Origin: Amycolatopsis lexingtonensis
Lineage (GTDB): Bacteria; Actinomycetota; Actinomycetes; Mycobacteriales; Pseudonocardiaceae
Assembly (NCBI RefSeq): GCF_014873755.1
Contig: NZ_JADBEG010000001.1
Coordinates: 7,228,501-7,292,500 of the forward strand
Length of the DNA stretch: 64,000 bases
Direction of reading: 5' to 3'
A program made the position numbers and the translations under genes. Below are positions 19,175 through 28,751 of the stretch, one piece after another. The number at the start of each line of letters is the position of its first letter. Positions within the stretch are counted from its first letter, which is position 1. Below the pieces are notes generated by a model. It had not been told where the DNA came from. It did no database searches and saw only the letters and a program-made list of their open reading frames with translations.

Positions 19175-20121
19175 AACAGGGCCGACACCGATTCGCCGTT
19201 GTGGATCCGGCGGATCGCCTCGGCCATGGCCGGCGCGATCGACAGGATCTTCAGCTTCTCGGTGCGCTCCTCTTCGGGCACCGGGACCGTGTTGGTGCAG
19301 ACGATCTCCAGCACCTCCGGCCGGCCGCCGATGCGCTCGATCGCCTTCGCCGCGAACAACCCGTGCGTGCAGGCGACTCGGATCGACCGCGGCTTCAGCT
19401 CGGCGAGCTTGTCCAGCAGCTCCAGCACCGTGCTGCCCTTGGCGATCTCGTCGTCGAGCACGATGACGTCGCGGCCGGTGATCTCGCCGATGACCGACGT
19501 GATCTGGACGCGGTCGTCCGGGAAGCGCTCCTTCGCGCCGGCCGCGACCTCGACGCCGAGGAGCCGCGCGAAGTGCGACGCCTCCTTCGCGTTCCCCAGG
19601 TCGGGCGAGACGACGGTGGTGCGGGACAGGTCGTACTGCCGGAAGTGCTTCGCCAGCTCCTGCAGCGCGTGCAGGTGGTCGACCGGGACGCTGAAGAAGC
19701 CGTGCACCTGCGGCGAGTGCAACGTCATCGCGAGCACGCGGTTGGCGCCGGCCGTGGTCAGCAGGTCGGCGACCAGGCGGCCGCCGATGGAGATGCGCGG
19801 CGCGTCCTTCTTGTCCGAGCGCGCGTACGAGTAGTGCGGCATCACGGCGGTGATCCGCGACGCCGACGCGCCCCGCGCCGCGTCGAGCATCAGCAGCAGC
19901 TCGACCAGGTGCTCCTGCACCGGCTTGACCAGCGGCTGGATGATGAAGACGTCCCGCTCGCGGCAGTTCGCCTGCAGCTGCACCTCGAGGCAGTCGTTCG
20001 CGAACCGCCGGACCTCGGCGGGGCGCAGCGGGATGCCGAGGTGGGCGCAGATCTCTTCGGCCAGTTCGGGGTGCGCGCTGCCGCTGAAGACGGCGATCTC
20101 TCGCGAAGCCTGGTTGATCAC
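19171..20121 (-). CDS. Ribose-phosphate diphosphokinase-like protein (divergent PRPP synthetase)
   Basis: 316 residues, the usual class I length. N-terminal VFSGSAHPELAEEI and the flexible-loop motif YSYARSDKKD match PRPP synthetases, as does LHSPQVHGFFSVPVDHL. The ribose-5-phosphate/PRPP loop, normally DDMIDTAGT-like, reads LDDEIAKGSTV, with the Asp-Thr pair changed. It may be a second, specialised enzyme beside the housekeeping prs. GTG start at 20121 overlaps the end of the NAD(P)-binding gene (GTGA), so the two are co-translated. If active, it makes PRPP from ribose-5-phosphate and ATP in the cytoplasm. Confidence 0.85.
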   Translation of the reverse strand: MINQASREIAVFSGSAHPELAEEICAHLGIPLRPAEVRRFANDCLEVQLQANCRERDVFIIQPLVKPVQEHLVELLLMLDAARGASASRITAVMPHYSYARSDKKDAPRISIGGRLVADLLTTAGANRVLAMTLHSPQVHGFFSVPVDHLHALQELAKHFRQYDLSRTTVVSPDLGNAKEASHFARLLGVEVAAGAKERFPDDRVQITSVIGEITGRDVIVLDDEIAKGSTVLELLDKLAELKPRSIRVACTHGLFAAKAIERIGGRPEVLEIVCTNTVPVPEEERTEKLKILSIAPAMAEAIRRIHNGESVSALF

Positions 20122-20768
20122 AGCGCGGCGATCGCTTCGGCGATCGCGAGCTCACCGGAGATCAGCGTCAGGGTGCGCCGCGCGGTCTCGGGCGCGTCGA
20201 GCAGAGCGACGAGCACCGCGGCGACGTCGTCACGCGGGATCGGGCCGCGGTCGGTCCGTTCGGCGAGCAGCACGAGGCCGGTGCCCGGGTCGTCGGTGAG
20301 CGCGCCCGGCCGGAGGATCGTCCAGTCGAGGTCGCGGGCCTTGAGGTCGTCTTCCGCCGCGCGCTTGGCACGGAGGTAGTGCCGGAATTCCTCGGTGACG
20401 TCGGGGTTCTCCGGGTTGTCGGCACCGATCGAACCGACCTGGATGTGCCGCCGGACCCCGGCCCGCTCGGCCGCTTCGGCGAACAGCGCCGCGGCGCCGC
20501 GGTCCACAGTGTCCTTGCGGGCGGTACCGCTGCCCGGGCCGGCACCCGCCGCGAAGATCGCGGCGTCGGCGCCCTTCAGGACCTCGGCGACGGCGTCCAC
20601 ATCGGAGTTTTCGAGGTCGAGCACGACGGCTTGGGCGCCGGCGGCTTCGAGGTCCGCCGTGTGGGCGGGATTCCGGATGATCCCGACCCCTTCGTCCCCG
20701 CGCGCGGCGAGCAGCCGCTCCAGCCGCAGCGCGATCTGACCGTGTCCACCAGCAATGACGACTCGCAT
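20118..20768 (-). CDS. NAD(P)-binding protein, atypical SDR (NmrA/YwnB-like)
   Basis: 216 residues. The Rossmann motif IAGGHGQIA (variant of GxxGxxG) is at residues 5-13, and a typical SDR-a core follows (DAAIFAAGAG, HIQVGSIGADNP, DWTILRPGALTDDPGTG). The YxxxK catalytic pair is HYLRAKRAAE, with Tyr and Lys three apart plus one (YLRAK). It may be a reductase or a redox-sensing non-enzyme. It precedes the PRPP-synthetase-like gene with a four-base overlap, an uncommon partnership. Confidence 0.8.
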   Translation of the reverse strand: MRVVIAGGHGQIALRLERLLAARGDEGVGIIRNPAHTADLEAAGAQAVVLDLENSDVDAVAEVLKGADAAIFAAGAGPGSGTARKDTVDRGAAALFAEAAERAGVRRHIQVGSIGADNPENPDVTEEFRHYLRAKRAAEDDLKARDLDWTILRPGALTDDPGTGLVLLAERTDRGPIPRDDVAAVLVALLDAPETARRTLTLISGELAIAEAIAAL

Positions 20769-20778
20769 GGAGCCGACC

Positions 20779-21429
20779 CTAGTGCGAAGCGGGCGCCTCT
20801 GCGGTCCGGAGCAGGTGGTCGTAGACCAGCTCGTTCACCAGCCGGGAGACCGGGTCCTCGGCCAGCAGCACGCGCTCGGTGCGGCCCTCGAGGTCGAGGT
20901 CGACGACCGCGTTCGGGTCGGCGGTCACGACGGCGAGGCCGTACGCGCGGGCGCGCGGGAGACAGTTGCCGACGTAGTCCTCGGTGAGGACCGCCGGCGA
21001 CGGGAGCACCATCGCGGCCTCGCCGTAGCGGGCGAACGGAACCGCGGAGGCCATCGCGGTGCGCCAGTGGCGCGCGACGGCCAGGACGCCGATGATCTCG
21101 GCGGCCGGGGCGGGGGCGGTTCCGGCCAGCTCCGGCCAGGTCCAGGTGTCGACGGTGGCACGGTCGGCCACCGGGCCGGCACCCATCGCGATGCGCTCGG
21201 CGTGCACGTCGGTGCGAAGCTTGGCGACCACGCAGACCTTGCGGCCGAGGATCGTGGTCTCGGGCAGGACGATGCCGTTCCAGCCCAGCTGGGCCGCGGC
21301 GGCGGTGGCGAGCTCGTCGACGCCCGCGGGGAGCTCGATCGGCGGCACCACGCGGCTCGGCATCGACCGGCTGCGCTTCGCGCCACCGGCGACCGTCGAG
21401 CGCTCGGTGTTCTGAGGTGTAGCCGCCAC
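20779..21429 (-). CDS. Conserved hypothetical protein
   Basis: 216 residues without signal peptide or membrane helix. A basic, Ser/Arg-rich N-terminus (to about residue 30) leads into an alpha/beta domain with hydrophobic strands (GLAVVTADPNAVVDLDL, RTERVLLAEDPVSRLVNELVYDHLL). No catalytic motif is recognised. It lies 10 bases upstream of the SDR gene on the same strand and may be the first gene of that small operon. Confidence 0.6.
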   Translation of the reverse strand: MAATPQNTERSTVAGGAKRSRSMPSRVVPPIELPAGVDELATAAAAQLGWNGIVLPETTILGRKVCVVAKLRTDVHAERIAMGAGPVADRATVDTWTWPELAGTAPAPAAEIIGVLAVARHWRTAMASAVPFARYGEAAMVLPSPAVLTEDYVGNCLPRARAYGLAVVTADPNAVVDLDLEGRTERVLLAEDPVSRLVNELVYDHLLRTAEAPASH

Positions 21430-21850
21430 GAGTCCGCCTCCTTCTTACCTGCACCGCTTCGTGACCGGTGAAAACCGGCACCTCACTTGTCTAACAGCGC
21501 GGCGGCGCGGCGTCGCCGGGTAAGGCGCGTGGCTGCGATCGGCGGCGCTCAGCGATCGATGACCGGTCGGTAGGCGGTCATCCGACTTCGGTCGAACGGT
21601 GCGGCCAACCGAGTGATCGCGAGGTGAGTGGCACTACCGTCCGCCCGCGGCCGACTACCGCGGGCAGCACACCCCCACCCGGCCCGACTAGCCCGTTCGG
21701 CGCAACCACGCCAAAATCCACAGTGGACGCGGGGCGCTGAGCTGCGGTTGTCCGCCGTCACCCGGCCGGCGGTGAGCTACGCCGCAGCGGTGACGGGCGC
21801 CCGCGACTAAAGTTACCGATCAGTCACTTAGTCGTCGCCGTGGAGGACCG
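21430..21850. promoter_or_regulatory. 421-bp divergent intergenic region
   Basis: It must hold promoters for the unknown gene at 20779-21429 and for the CoA-lyase pair. It contains a TCCACAGTGGA palindrome at 21717-21727 and an AT-richer segment (AAAGTTACCGATCAGTCACTTAG, 21811 on) just upstream of the GGAGG site (21842-21846) of the lyase gene. No gene is supported here. Confidence 0.45.
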
Positions 21851-22921
21851 ATGCGCTCCCCGAAGGACTTCTTCGCCCCGCTCGCCCTGGGCGCGCCCGC
21901 ACCGGTGCGCGAAATCCCGGTGACGCCGTCCCGGATGATCCACTTCTTCGACCCCGGCAACGAGAAGATGGCCGCGAAGGTGCCGGACATCGCCAAGAAG
22001 GTCGACGTCCTGCTCGGGAACCTCGAGGACGCCGTTCGCGCCGACCGCAAGGAGGCCGCGCGCGCCGGGCTGGTGTCGATCGCCAAGGCGAACGACTTCG
22101 GCAAGACGCAGCTGTGGACGCGGGTCAACAGCCTGGACTCGCCGTGGGTCCTCGACGACCTGGTCACCCTGGTCACCGAGATCGGCGACAAGCTCGACGT
22201 GATCATGGTGCCGAAGGTCGAGGGCGCGCAGGACATCCACTACGTCGACCGGCTGCTGGCCCAGCTCGAAGCCCGGGCCGGCCTGACGAAGCCGTTGCTG
22301 GTGCACGCCATCCTCGAAACGGCGAGCGGCGTGGCCAATGTGGAGGAGATCGCCGGCGCGAGCCCGCGCATGCAGGGCATCTCCCTCGGCCCGGCCGACC
22401 TGGCCGCGAGCCGACGGATGAAGACGACCCGCGTCGGCGGCGGCCACCCGGGCTACCTGGTGCGCACCGACCCGACCGGCGAGGACCTCAACGCGGGCCG
22501 GACGACCTACCAGCAGGACCTCTGGCACTACACGGTCGCGCGGATGGTCGACGCCTGCGCGACGCACGGGATCCTGCCGTACTACGGGCCCTTCGGGGAC
22601 ATCCGCGACGTCGTCGCGTGCGAGGACCAGTTCCGCAACGCGTTCCTGCTCGGCTGCGTCGGCGCGTGGAGCCTGCACCCGGTGCAGATCGACATCGCGA
22701 AGAAGGTGTTCTCGCCTTCGCCGTCCGATGTGGCGTGGGCGCGGCGCGTCATCGCGGAGATGGGCGACGGCACGGGCGCGGTGATGATCGACGGGAAGAT
22801 GCAGGACGACGCGTCGGTGAAGCAGTGCCGCGTGGTCGCCGAACTGGCCGACGCCCTCGCGGCGGACGACCCCGAACTCGCCGCGGCCTACGACGCGGCC
22901 ACCAAGGAGATCCTCGGATGA
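21851..22921 (+). CDS. HpcH/HpaI (citrate lyase beta) family CoA-ester lyase, L-malyl-CoA lyase-like
   Basis: 356 residues, TIM-barrel. Family residues are visible: [18 protein letters not shown] (substrate CoA and metal side), [15 protein letters not shown] (metal-binding Glu), [14 protein letters not shown] (Asp), and ...[16 protein letters not shown]. The longer insert with [10 protein letters not shown] is typical of malyl-CoA/beta-methylmalyl-CoA lyases. It would cleave or form a C-C bond in a CoA thioester such as malyl-CoA. The second lyase starts inside its stop codon (ATGA). GGAGG stands before the ATG. Confidence 0.85.
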   Translation: MRSPKDFFAPLALGAPAPVREIPVTPSRMIHFFDPGNEKMAAKVPDIAKKVDVLLGNLEDAVRADRKEAARAGLVSIAKANDFGKTQLWTRVNSLDSPWVLDDLVTLVTEIGDKLDVIMVPKVEGAQDIHYVDRLLAQLEARAGLTKPLLVHAILETASGVANVEEIAGASPRMQGISLGPADLAASRRMKTTRVGGGHPGYLVRTDPTGEDLNAGRTTYQQDLWHYTVARMVDACATHGILPYYGPFGDIRDVVACEDQFRNAFLLGCVGAWSLHPVQIDIAKKVFSPSPSDVAWARRVIAEMGDGTGAVMIDGKMQDDASVKQCRVVAELADALAADDPELAAAYDAATKEILG

Positions 22922-23769
22922 CCACGCCCCGACGCTCTGTCCTCTACATGCCCGGCGCGAACGAAAGAGCGCTGGAGAAGGCCAAGACGATCCCCGCCGA
23001 CGCGCTGATCCTCGACCTCGAGGACGCCGTCTCCCCCGACGTCAAGGAAGCCGCGCGCGAACGCGTCTGCGCGGCGGTGGGCAACTACGGCGACCGCGAA
23101 GTGACGATCCGGGTCAACGGCCTGGACACCGAGTGGCACGACGCCGACCTGCGCGCGGCCGCGTCGGCGGGCCCGGCCGCGGTCGTCGTCCCGAAGGTGA
23201 ACTCCGCGGCCGAGGTGCACAACATCGAGCGCGCGCTGGAGCTCGGCGGGGCGCCGGAGCACACGAAGATCTGGGCGATGGTCGAGACGCCGGTCGCGAT
23301 GCTGCACGCGGAGGAGATCGCGGCGGCGTCCGAGCGGCTGACCGTGCTGGTGATGGGCACGAACGACCTGGCCAAGGAGCTGCACGCGGAGTTCGTCCCG
23401 GGCCGCGGCCCGCTGCTGGGCGGGCTTTCGCTGTGCCTGCTGGCCGCGCGCGCGACCGGCAAGGTGATCCTCGACGGCGTCTACAACGACGTGAAGGACC
23501 TCGAGGGCTTCGAGGCCGAGTGCGAGCAGGGGCGGCAGTACGGGTTCGACGGGAAGACGCTGATCCACCCGGCGCAGGTCGAGCCGTGCAACCGGATCTT
23601 CGCGCCCTCCGAGGAGGAGATCGACCGGTCGCGGCGGATCATCGAGGCGTTCGAGGAGGCCAAGGCGTCCGGCAAGGGCGTGGTCACCGTGGACGGCCGG
23701 ATGATCGAGAACCTGCACGTCGACAACGCGCGGCGGGTGCTGGCGCTGGCCGAGGCCGTCAAGGGCTGA
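22918..23769 (+). CDS. CitE-like HpcH/HpaI family CoA-ester lyase (second paralogue)
   Basis: 283 residues. Starts [18 protein letters not shown], the usual CitE N-terminus with the Arg/Asn CoA-binding residues, followed by [26 protein letters not shown] (Glu), [10 protein letters not shown] (Asp) and [19 protein letters not shown]. It is compact, lacking the insert of its neighbour. In other bacteria such proteins are malyl-CoA thioesterases, (S)-citramalyl-CoA lyases or beta-methylmalyl-CoA lyases. Tight coupling to the upstream lyase suggests two successive steps, for example condensation followed by hydrolysis, on related thioesters. Confidence 0.85.
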   Translation: MTTPRRSVLYMPGANERALEKAKTIPADALILDLEDAVSPDVKEAARERVCAAVGNYGDREVTIRVNGLDTEWHDADLRAAASAGPAAVVVPKVNSAAEVHNIERALELGGAPEHTKIWAMVETPVAMLHAEEIAAASERLTVLVMGTNDLAKELHAEFVPGRGPLLGGLSLCLLAARATGKVILDGVYNDVKDLEGFEAECEQGRQYGFDGKTLIHPAQVEPCNRIFAPSEEEIDRSRRIIEAFEEAKASGKGVVTVDGRMIENLHVDNARRVLALAEAVKG

Positions 23770-23784
23770 CGGCCCCGGCCGGGC

Positions 23785-24621
23785 TCACTTCGGCAGGTCG
23801 TCCGTCCACTCGGCACTGACTGCGTACGTGGCACCGTGCGCGTCCGTGGCCGGTTTGCCGTCCGGGCCCAGGAACACCGATGAGCCGTCGACCTGGCCGG
23901 TCGCCGGGTCGACGACCAGGCGGCCGCCGCCGGGGAGGTGGACGCTCCGGCTGTCCAGTGCGTGCACGCCCGGGTACGCGGCGATCGCGCGGAACGCCGC
24001 CGCGCGCACCGGCGGGGGTGACGGGACGGTCGACACCAGGTCGATCAGGGACTGGAGGACCGCCGTGTCCCCCTGGTTCGCGGGGATCCCGTGCCGCGTC
24101 AGGCCTTGCGCGAGCCAGTCGCGCAGGGCCCCGGGGTCGGCGGGGAGCGTCAGGATCCGGCTCAGGGTGACGTCGTCGTCGCCGTTCAGCCGGATGGGCC
24201 GCGGGCGGGGCATGAGCACGGCCTTGCCGTGGGTGTTCTCGCCGCGGTACCACTCCTGCCCGTCGGTGGTGGTCCAGTACTCCCAGGTCTCCTTGCCGAC
24301 CTTCGTCGTCGAGTGCCAGTACTTGCCGGTGCCGACCTGGGCGTGCTCGGCGACCGTGGCGGCGGCCAGCAGGACCGCCGGGCGGGTGTCGACCGGCACC
24401 ACCGCCTGGGGAGGCAACGGCGGGACCGGGGTGGCGGGCAGGGTCGCGACCACGACGGCGGCCGCGGCCGCGACGAGCCCGGCGCCGATCACGAACGGGC
24501 GGACGCGCCGGCGTCGGGCGCCGAGCGCGTGGTTCTGCAGCCGGTGGCGGCTGCGGTCGACGACGTCCTGGGCCGGCTCGTCGGGCAGGAGCGCCGTGCG
24601 CAGGGTCTCGAGGTCATTCAT
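23785..24621 (-). CDS. CU044_5270-family membrane protein, partner of the ECF sigma factor
   Basis: 278 residues. A short cytoplasmic N-terminus (~40 residues, EPAQDVVDRSRHRLQNHALG) precedes one membrane helix (about 44-62) and a large extracytoplasmic domain with Trp/Tyr-rich strands (KYWHSTTKVGKETWEYWTT). Starting eight bases inside the end of the sigma-factor gene, it fits an anti-sigma or sensor role, though the N-terminus has no zinc-binding anti-sigma motif. The name is that used for this actinobacterial family. Confidence 0.75.
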   Translation of the reverse strand: MNDLETLRTALLPDEPAQDVVDRSRHRLQNHALGARRRRVRPFVIGAGLVAAAAAVVVATLPATPVPPLPPQAVVPVDTRPAVLLAAATVAEHAQVGTGKYWHSTTKVGKETWEYWTTTDGQEWYRGENTHGKAVLMPRPRPIRLNGDDDVTLSRILTLPADPGALRDWLAQGLTRHGIPANQGDTAVLQSLIDLVSTVPSPPPVRAAAFRAIAAYPGVHALDSRSVHLPGGGRLVVDPATGQVDGSSVFLGPDGKPATDAHGATYAVSAEWTDDLPK

Positions 24622-25129
24622 CGGTGGCCTCCGGGGCGAGAACAGGGGCGAGCTTCTTGCGGGCGCGCGTCAGCCGGGAGCCGACCGTGCCCGGGGAGAT
24701 GCCGAGCGCCTCGGCGACTTCCGCGTAGCCGAGGTCGGCGAGGGCCACCAGCAGCAGGACGTCGCGTTCGCCCGCGGTCAGCCGCGACAGCGCTTTTCCC
24801 AGCTGGCCCGCCACGGCGACGCGGTTTTCGTGCCCCTCGACGGGCCGGGGCACCTCGATCCGGGCGAGCGCGCGGTAGTGGCGGGCTTCCTTGCGGCGGT
24901 GCCTCGACACCAGGTTCGTCGCGATGCCGAACAACCAGGCACGCAGGTCGCCGCGGGTGCGGTCGAACGTCGCGCGGCGGTCGAACGCCACCAGGAAGGT
25001 CTCGGCGGCGACGTCCTCCGCGGCCTGCGTGCCGAGCCGGCCGGCGACGTAGCGGTAGACCTCGGCGAAGTGGCGGTCGTGCACCTCGGTGAACTGCTCG
25101 ACGCCGGTCGCCGGGGCGGCCTCTGTCAT
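24614..25129 (-). CDS. ECF-type RNA polymerase sigma factor
   Basis: 171 residues. Region 2 (residues ~13-80) contains RHFAEVYRYVAGRLG, AEDVAAETFLVAF and LRAWLFGIATNLV. Region 4 (~110-160) contains the HTH LGYAEVAEALGISPGTVGSRLTRARKKL. ATG 25129 is the first plausible start; longer in-frame forms run over the intergenic space. Co-transcription with the membrane protein downstream is indicated by an 8-base overlap. Target promoters are not identifiable here. Confidence 0.92.
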   Translation of the reverse strand: MTEAAPATGVEQFTEVHDRHFAEVYRYVAGRLGTQAAEDVAAETFLVAFDRRATFDRTRGDLRAWLFGIATNLVSRHRRKEARHYRALARIEVPRPVEGHENRVAVAGQLGKALSRLTAGERDVLLLVALADLGYAEVAEALGISPGTVGSRLTRARKKLAPVLAPEATDE

Positions 25130-25191
25130 GGGGTTCCTTCCCTTCGGCGACAGCTTCACCACCACTTCGCCGCAGGGCCGGATTTTCTTCC

Positions 25192-26577
25192 CTACCCGAT
25201 CGGCCAGGGCCGTTGCGGGCCGCGGAGCCGTTCGTATGCCGCTGCCGCGCGGAGGACACCGACGTCGTCGAAGCGGCGGCCCGCGATCTGGAGGCCGATC
25301 GGGCGGCCGTCGTCGGTGTAGCCGCAGTTCACGGACACCGCCGGCTGGCCGGACATGTTGTACGGGACGGTGAACGCGATGTGCTCGAACGGGCGGGCCG
25401 GGTCGTTCGTCGGGGACGCCCACTCCGCGGGCGGGGCCGCGACCGGGCAGGCCGGGGACAGGACGAAGTCGAACGCCGAGGTCGCGCGCAGGGCCGCGAC
25501 GCTGATCGCGTCGATCTGGGCGAAGCCGCAGTACGCGTCCACTCCGGACACCTCCGCGCCGCCCGCGGCCCAGTCCGCGATGTACGGGAGGACCTTCGCA
25601 CGCCGCTCCGCCGGCAGCGCCGCCATGTCCGACCACGCGCGCGTGCGCCAGAAGACGTCGAGGCCGTCGAGCATTTCGCGGGTCAGGAACGGCTCGACCG
25701 GCTCGACGATCGCGCCCGCGGCCTCAAAGGCACGGGCCGCGGCGGTGACGGCGTCGCGCGTGGCCGGGTCGACCGGGAGGCCGACGCCGGGGTCGAGGTG
25801 CAGGCCGATGCGCAGGCCGTCCGGGGACGAGTCCAGGGAAGACCAGTCCAGGTCCGCCGGGGGCAGGCTCAGGTGGTCGCGCTCGTCGGGCGCCGACAGG
25901 ACGCTCATCAGCAACGCCGTGTCCGCGACCGTCCGCGTCATCGGGCCCGCCACCCGGCCGAGGAACGGCGGGTCGACCGGGACGCGGCCGAAGCTCGGCT
26001 TCAGGCCGGTCAGGCCGCACCAGCCCGCGGGCAGCCGGATCGAGCCGCCGATGTCGGTGCCGACGTGGAGGGGTCCGTAGCCCGCCGCGGCCGCCGCGCC
26101 CGCGCCCGCGCTCGAACCGCCCGGCGACGCCGAGGTCAGCCACGGGTTCCGGGCCGTCTCGTGGAAGCTCGACAGCCCGGACGTCAGCATCCCGTAGTCC
26201 GGCATGGTGGTCTTGGCCAGCAGGACGCCGCCGGACTCGCGGACCCGCGCCGCCGCCGGGGCGTCTTCGGCCGCCGGGGTCAGCGCGGTCGCCGCCGTGC
26301 CCAGCGGGACCGGGGTGCCGCGGGTCGCGATGTTCTCCTTGAGGGTCAGCGGGACGCCGTCGATCGGGCCGAGCGGTTCGCCGGACGCCCAGCGCCCTTC
26401 GGACGCCTTCGCTTCGTCGAGAGCGCCTGAAGGGTCGTATGCGTACAACGCGTGCAGTTCCGGCTCTCGCGCCTCGATGCGGTGCAGCACCGCTTCGGTC
26501 ACCTCGACCGGCGAGAGCGTCTTCGCGCGGTAGTGCGCGACGAGTTCGACGGCGGTCAGATCGGGCAACTCGGTCAT
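25192..26577 (-). CDS. Amidase (amidase-signature family), last gene of the catabolic operon
   Basis: 461 residues with the Ser-Ser-Lys triad: Lys in GVPLTLKENI (about 79), the glycine-rich signature SPGGSSAGAGAA (about 150-161) and the nucleophile Ser in GTDIGGSIRLPA (about 178). No signal peptide, so cytoplasmic. It hydrolyses a carboxamide to acid plus ammonia or amine. ATG 26577 has an AAGGAG ribosome site. It lies 9 bases after the SDR gene and ends an operon that begins with an ABC importer, so its substrate is probably the imported compound or a derivative. Confidence 0.9.
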   Translation of the reverse strand: MTELPDLTAVELVAHYRAKTLSPVEVTEAVLHRIEAREPELHALYAYDPSGALDEAKASEGRWASGEPLGPIDGVPLTLKENIATRGTPVPLGTAATALTPAAEDAPAAARVRESGGVLLAKTTMPDYGMLTSGLSSFHETARNPWLTSASPGGSSAGAGAAAAAGYGPLHVGTDIGGSIRLPAGWCGLTGLKPSFGRVPVDPPFLGRVAGPMTRTVADTALLMSVLSAPDERDHLSLPPADLDWSSLDSSPDGLRIGLHLDPGVGLPVDPATRDAVTAAARAFEAAGAIVEPVEPFLTREMLDGLDVFWRTRAWSDMAALPAERRAKVLPYIADWAAGGAEVSGVDAYCGFAQIDAISVAALRATSAFDFVLSPACPVAAPPAEWASPTNDPARPFEHIAFTVPYNMSGQPAVSVNCGYTDDGRPIGLQIAGRRFDDVGVLRAAAAYERLRGPQRPWPIG

Positions 26578-26586
26578 GCGCGCTCC

Positions 26587-27342
26587 TTACGAGGCAGGCG
26601 GTTCGAAGCGGCCGTCGACGGCGGTCCAGCCGCCGTCCACCGCGAGCACGGAGCCGGTGACGAACGACGAAGCGTCCGAAGCGAGGTAGACGACCGCGCC
26701 GGCGAGCTCGTCCGGACGCGCCCAGCGCCCCAACGCGCCCTTCGCCGCGTATGCGTCGTACCACTCGGGGTTCGCTTTGATCTGCGCGGTCAGCGGCGTC
26801 TCGACGACGCCGGGCGCGATCGCGTTGACCCGCACGCCGGCCGGGCCGAACTCCGCCGCCGCGGTCCGGAACAGCTGGACCAGCCCGGCCTTCGTGGCCG
26901 CGTACGGGCCCTGACCGGGTTCGACGGTCGTGCCGCGAATCGACGAGAAGCCGATGATGCTCCCCCGCCCGCGCGCGACCATGTCGGCGCCGAAGACGCG
27001 TACGACCTCGAACGTCACGCCGAGGTTCAGCGCGATGACGCGGTCGAACTCCTCCCGCGTGTAGTCCAGCAGCCGCTTGCGGACGTTCGTCGCGGCGGTC
27101 AGCACGACGATGTCGAGCGGCCCGAGGTCGCTCGCGGCCTTGTCGACCGAGCCGGGCGCGAGCAGGTCGATCTCGTACACCTCGCCGACGCCGGCCTCGC
27201 GCGCGGCTTCGAGGTCACGGTCCGCGCACACCACGTCGGCGCCGTGCGCGGCCAGCGCGCGGGCGGCTTCGCGGCCGATACCCCCGGCGCCGAGCACGAG
27301 CGCGCGGCGGCCGTCCAGGCGGAACAACGTCGAGTAGTTCAC
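26587..27342 (-). CDS. Short-chain dehydrogenase/reductase (classical SDR)
   Basis: 251 residues. Cofactor motif VLGAGGIGREAA (TGxxxGxG variant), Asp in CADRDLE indicating NAD preference, active-site Ser in IIGFSSI, and YAATK (Tyr/Lys). C-terminal SDR motif RVNAIAPGVVETPL and GSVLAVDGGWTA. The start GTG overlaps the aldehyde dehydrogenase stop (GTGA). It probably oxidises an alcohol group to a ketone or aldehyde in the same catabolic route as the flanking enzymes. Confidence 0.9.
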   Translation of the reverse strand: MNYSTLFRLDGRRALVLGAGGIGREAARALAAHGADVVCADRDLEAAREAGVGEVYEIDLLAPGSVDKAASDLGPLDIVVLTAATNVRKRLLDYTREEFDRVIALNLGVTFEVVRVFGADMVARGRGSIIGFSSIRGTTVEPGQGPYAATKAGLVQLFRTAAAEFGPAGVRVNAIAPGVVETPLTAQIKANPEWYDAYAAKGALGRWARPDELAGAVVYLASDASSFVTGSVLAVDGGWTAVDGRFEPPAS

Positions 27343-28751
27343 GGGCGCAGCACCGCCATCCTCGTCACGGTCAGCTCTTCGACGGCGAACCGCGGCCCCT
27401 CGCGGCCGATGCCGGAGTCCTTCACCCCGCCGTAGGGCATGGTGTCCGAGCGGAAGCCGGGCACCTCGTTGACCACGACGCCACCGACCTCCAGCTCGTC
27501 GAGCGCGCGGAACGCGGTCTTCAGCGACCGGCTGTAGACGCTGGCGTGGAGGCCGTAGCGGGACGCGTTGACCGCGGCGAACGCTTCGTCCACATCGGAC
27601 ACCGTGCGCAGGCAGACGACCGGGCCGAAGATCTCCTCGTCCCACGCCTCGACACCGTCCGGGACGTCGAGCAGGACGGTCGGCCGCAGCACTGTTCCTT
27701 CGACACCCCCGCCGACCTGGCGGGCGCCGGACTTCTCGATCCACGCGGCGACGCGGGCGGTGGACGCCGGGTCGATCAGCGCGGACACCCGCGTCTTCTC
27801 GTCCCGCGGATCGCCGACGACGACCTCGCCGAGCCGCGCCAGCAGCCGTTCGGTGAACTCCTCGGCGACCGAAGCGACGACCAGCACGCGCTGCACCGAG
27901 ATGCAGGCCTGGCCGGACGCGTAGAAGCCGCCGCGCAGGACGGCGTCGGCGGCGGCGTCCAGATCGGCGTCCCCGGCGACGACCAAGGCCGCGTTCGAAC
28001 CCAGCTCCAGCAGCGTCTTCGTGGGCGCCGCGTCGCGGGCGATCCGGTGGCCGACGGCGGCCGAGCCGGTGAAGGACACCGCGCCGATCCGCTGGTCGGT
28101 CGTCAGCGCCGCGCCGACGGCCGCGTCGCCGCTGACCAGCTGGACCATGGCGGGCAGTGGCGCGAGCGTCCGGACCAGGTGCACCAGCCACAGCGTGGCC
28201 AGCGGCGTCTGGGGCGCCGGCTTGACGATCACCGGGCAGCCCGCGGCGATCGCGGGGGCGATCTTGTGCGACGCCAGCAGCAGCGGGTAGTTGAACCCCG
28301 CGATGCCGACGACGACCCCGATCGGCTTGCGCTTCCAGAACCCGACCAGGCCGTCTCCGGACGGGAGGAGGTCCAGCGGCACGGTCTCGCCGTGCAGCCG
28401 CGACACCTCTTCGGCGGCGGCTTCCCACGTGACGATCGTGCGCGCGACCTCGACGCGGCAGTCGACCAGCGGCTTGCCGGTCTCCAGCACGAGCAGGTTC
28501 TCGAACTCCTCGCGCCGATTCCGCACCGCCGAAGCGACGTCGTTGAGCAGCGAACGCCGGACCCGAGAAGGCAGCGAAGCCACTTGACGCGCAATGGCGA
28601 CAGCTTCGTCGACGGCCTGCCGAGCCAGCTCCGGCGTGCCGACGGGCGCCGCGCCGATGACGCTCCCGTCGTACGGGAAAACGATTTCTTCGACGTCCAC
28701 AGTGGACACCCAGCCCGCTCCGACCGGCAGGCCGCCGGGGTACTCAGCCAT
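27339..28751 (-). CDS. NAD(P)-dependent aldehyde dehydrogenase
   Basis: 470 residues. The general base Glu is in [10 protein letters not shown] (about 248), the catalytic Cys in [10 protein letters not shown] (about 282), and the cofactor strand is [12 protein letters not shown]. It resembles lactaldehyde/succinate-semialdehyde-type dehydrogenases. It overlaps the ABC ATPase gene by eight bases and the SDR by four. In context it turns the aldehyde released in the pathway into a carboxylic acid. Confidence 0.92.
   Translation of the reverse strand: MAEYPGGLPVGAGWVSTVDVEEIVFPYDGSVIGAAPVGTPELARQAVDEAVAIARQVASLPSRVRRSLLNDVASAVRNRREEFENLLVLETGKPLVDCRVEVARTIVTWEAAAEEVSRLHGETVPLDLLPSGDGLVGFWKRKPIGVVVGIAGFNYPLLLASHKIAPAIAAGCPVIVKPAPQTPLATLWLVHLVRTLAPLPAMVQLVSGDAAVGAALTTDQRIGAVSFTGSAAVGHRIARDAAPTKTLLELGSNAALVVAGDADLDAAADAVLRGGFYASGQACISVQRVLVVASVAEEFTERLLARLGEVVVGDPRDEKTRVSALIDPASTARVAAWIEKSGARQVGGGVEGTVLRPTVLLDVPDGVEAWDEEIFGPVVCLRTVSDVDEAFAAVNASRYGLHASVYSRSLKTAFRALDELEVGGVVVNEVPGFRSDTMPYGGVKDSGIGREGPRFAVEELTVTRMAVLRP

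Noticed and set aside
21549..21761. 70-codon minus-strand frame in the divergent gap
   Set aside because: No ribosome site, composition typical of noncoding GC-rich DNA, and it lies over promoter sequence.
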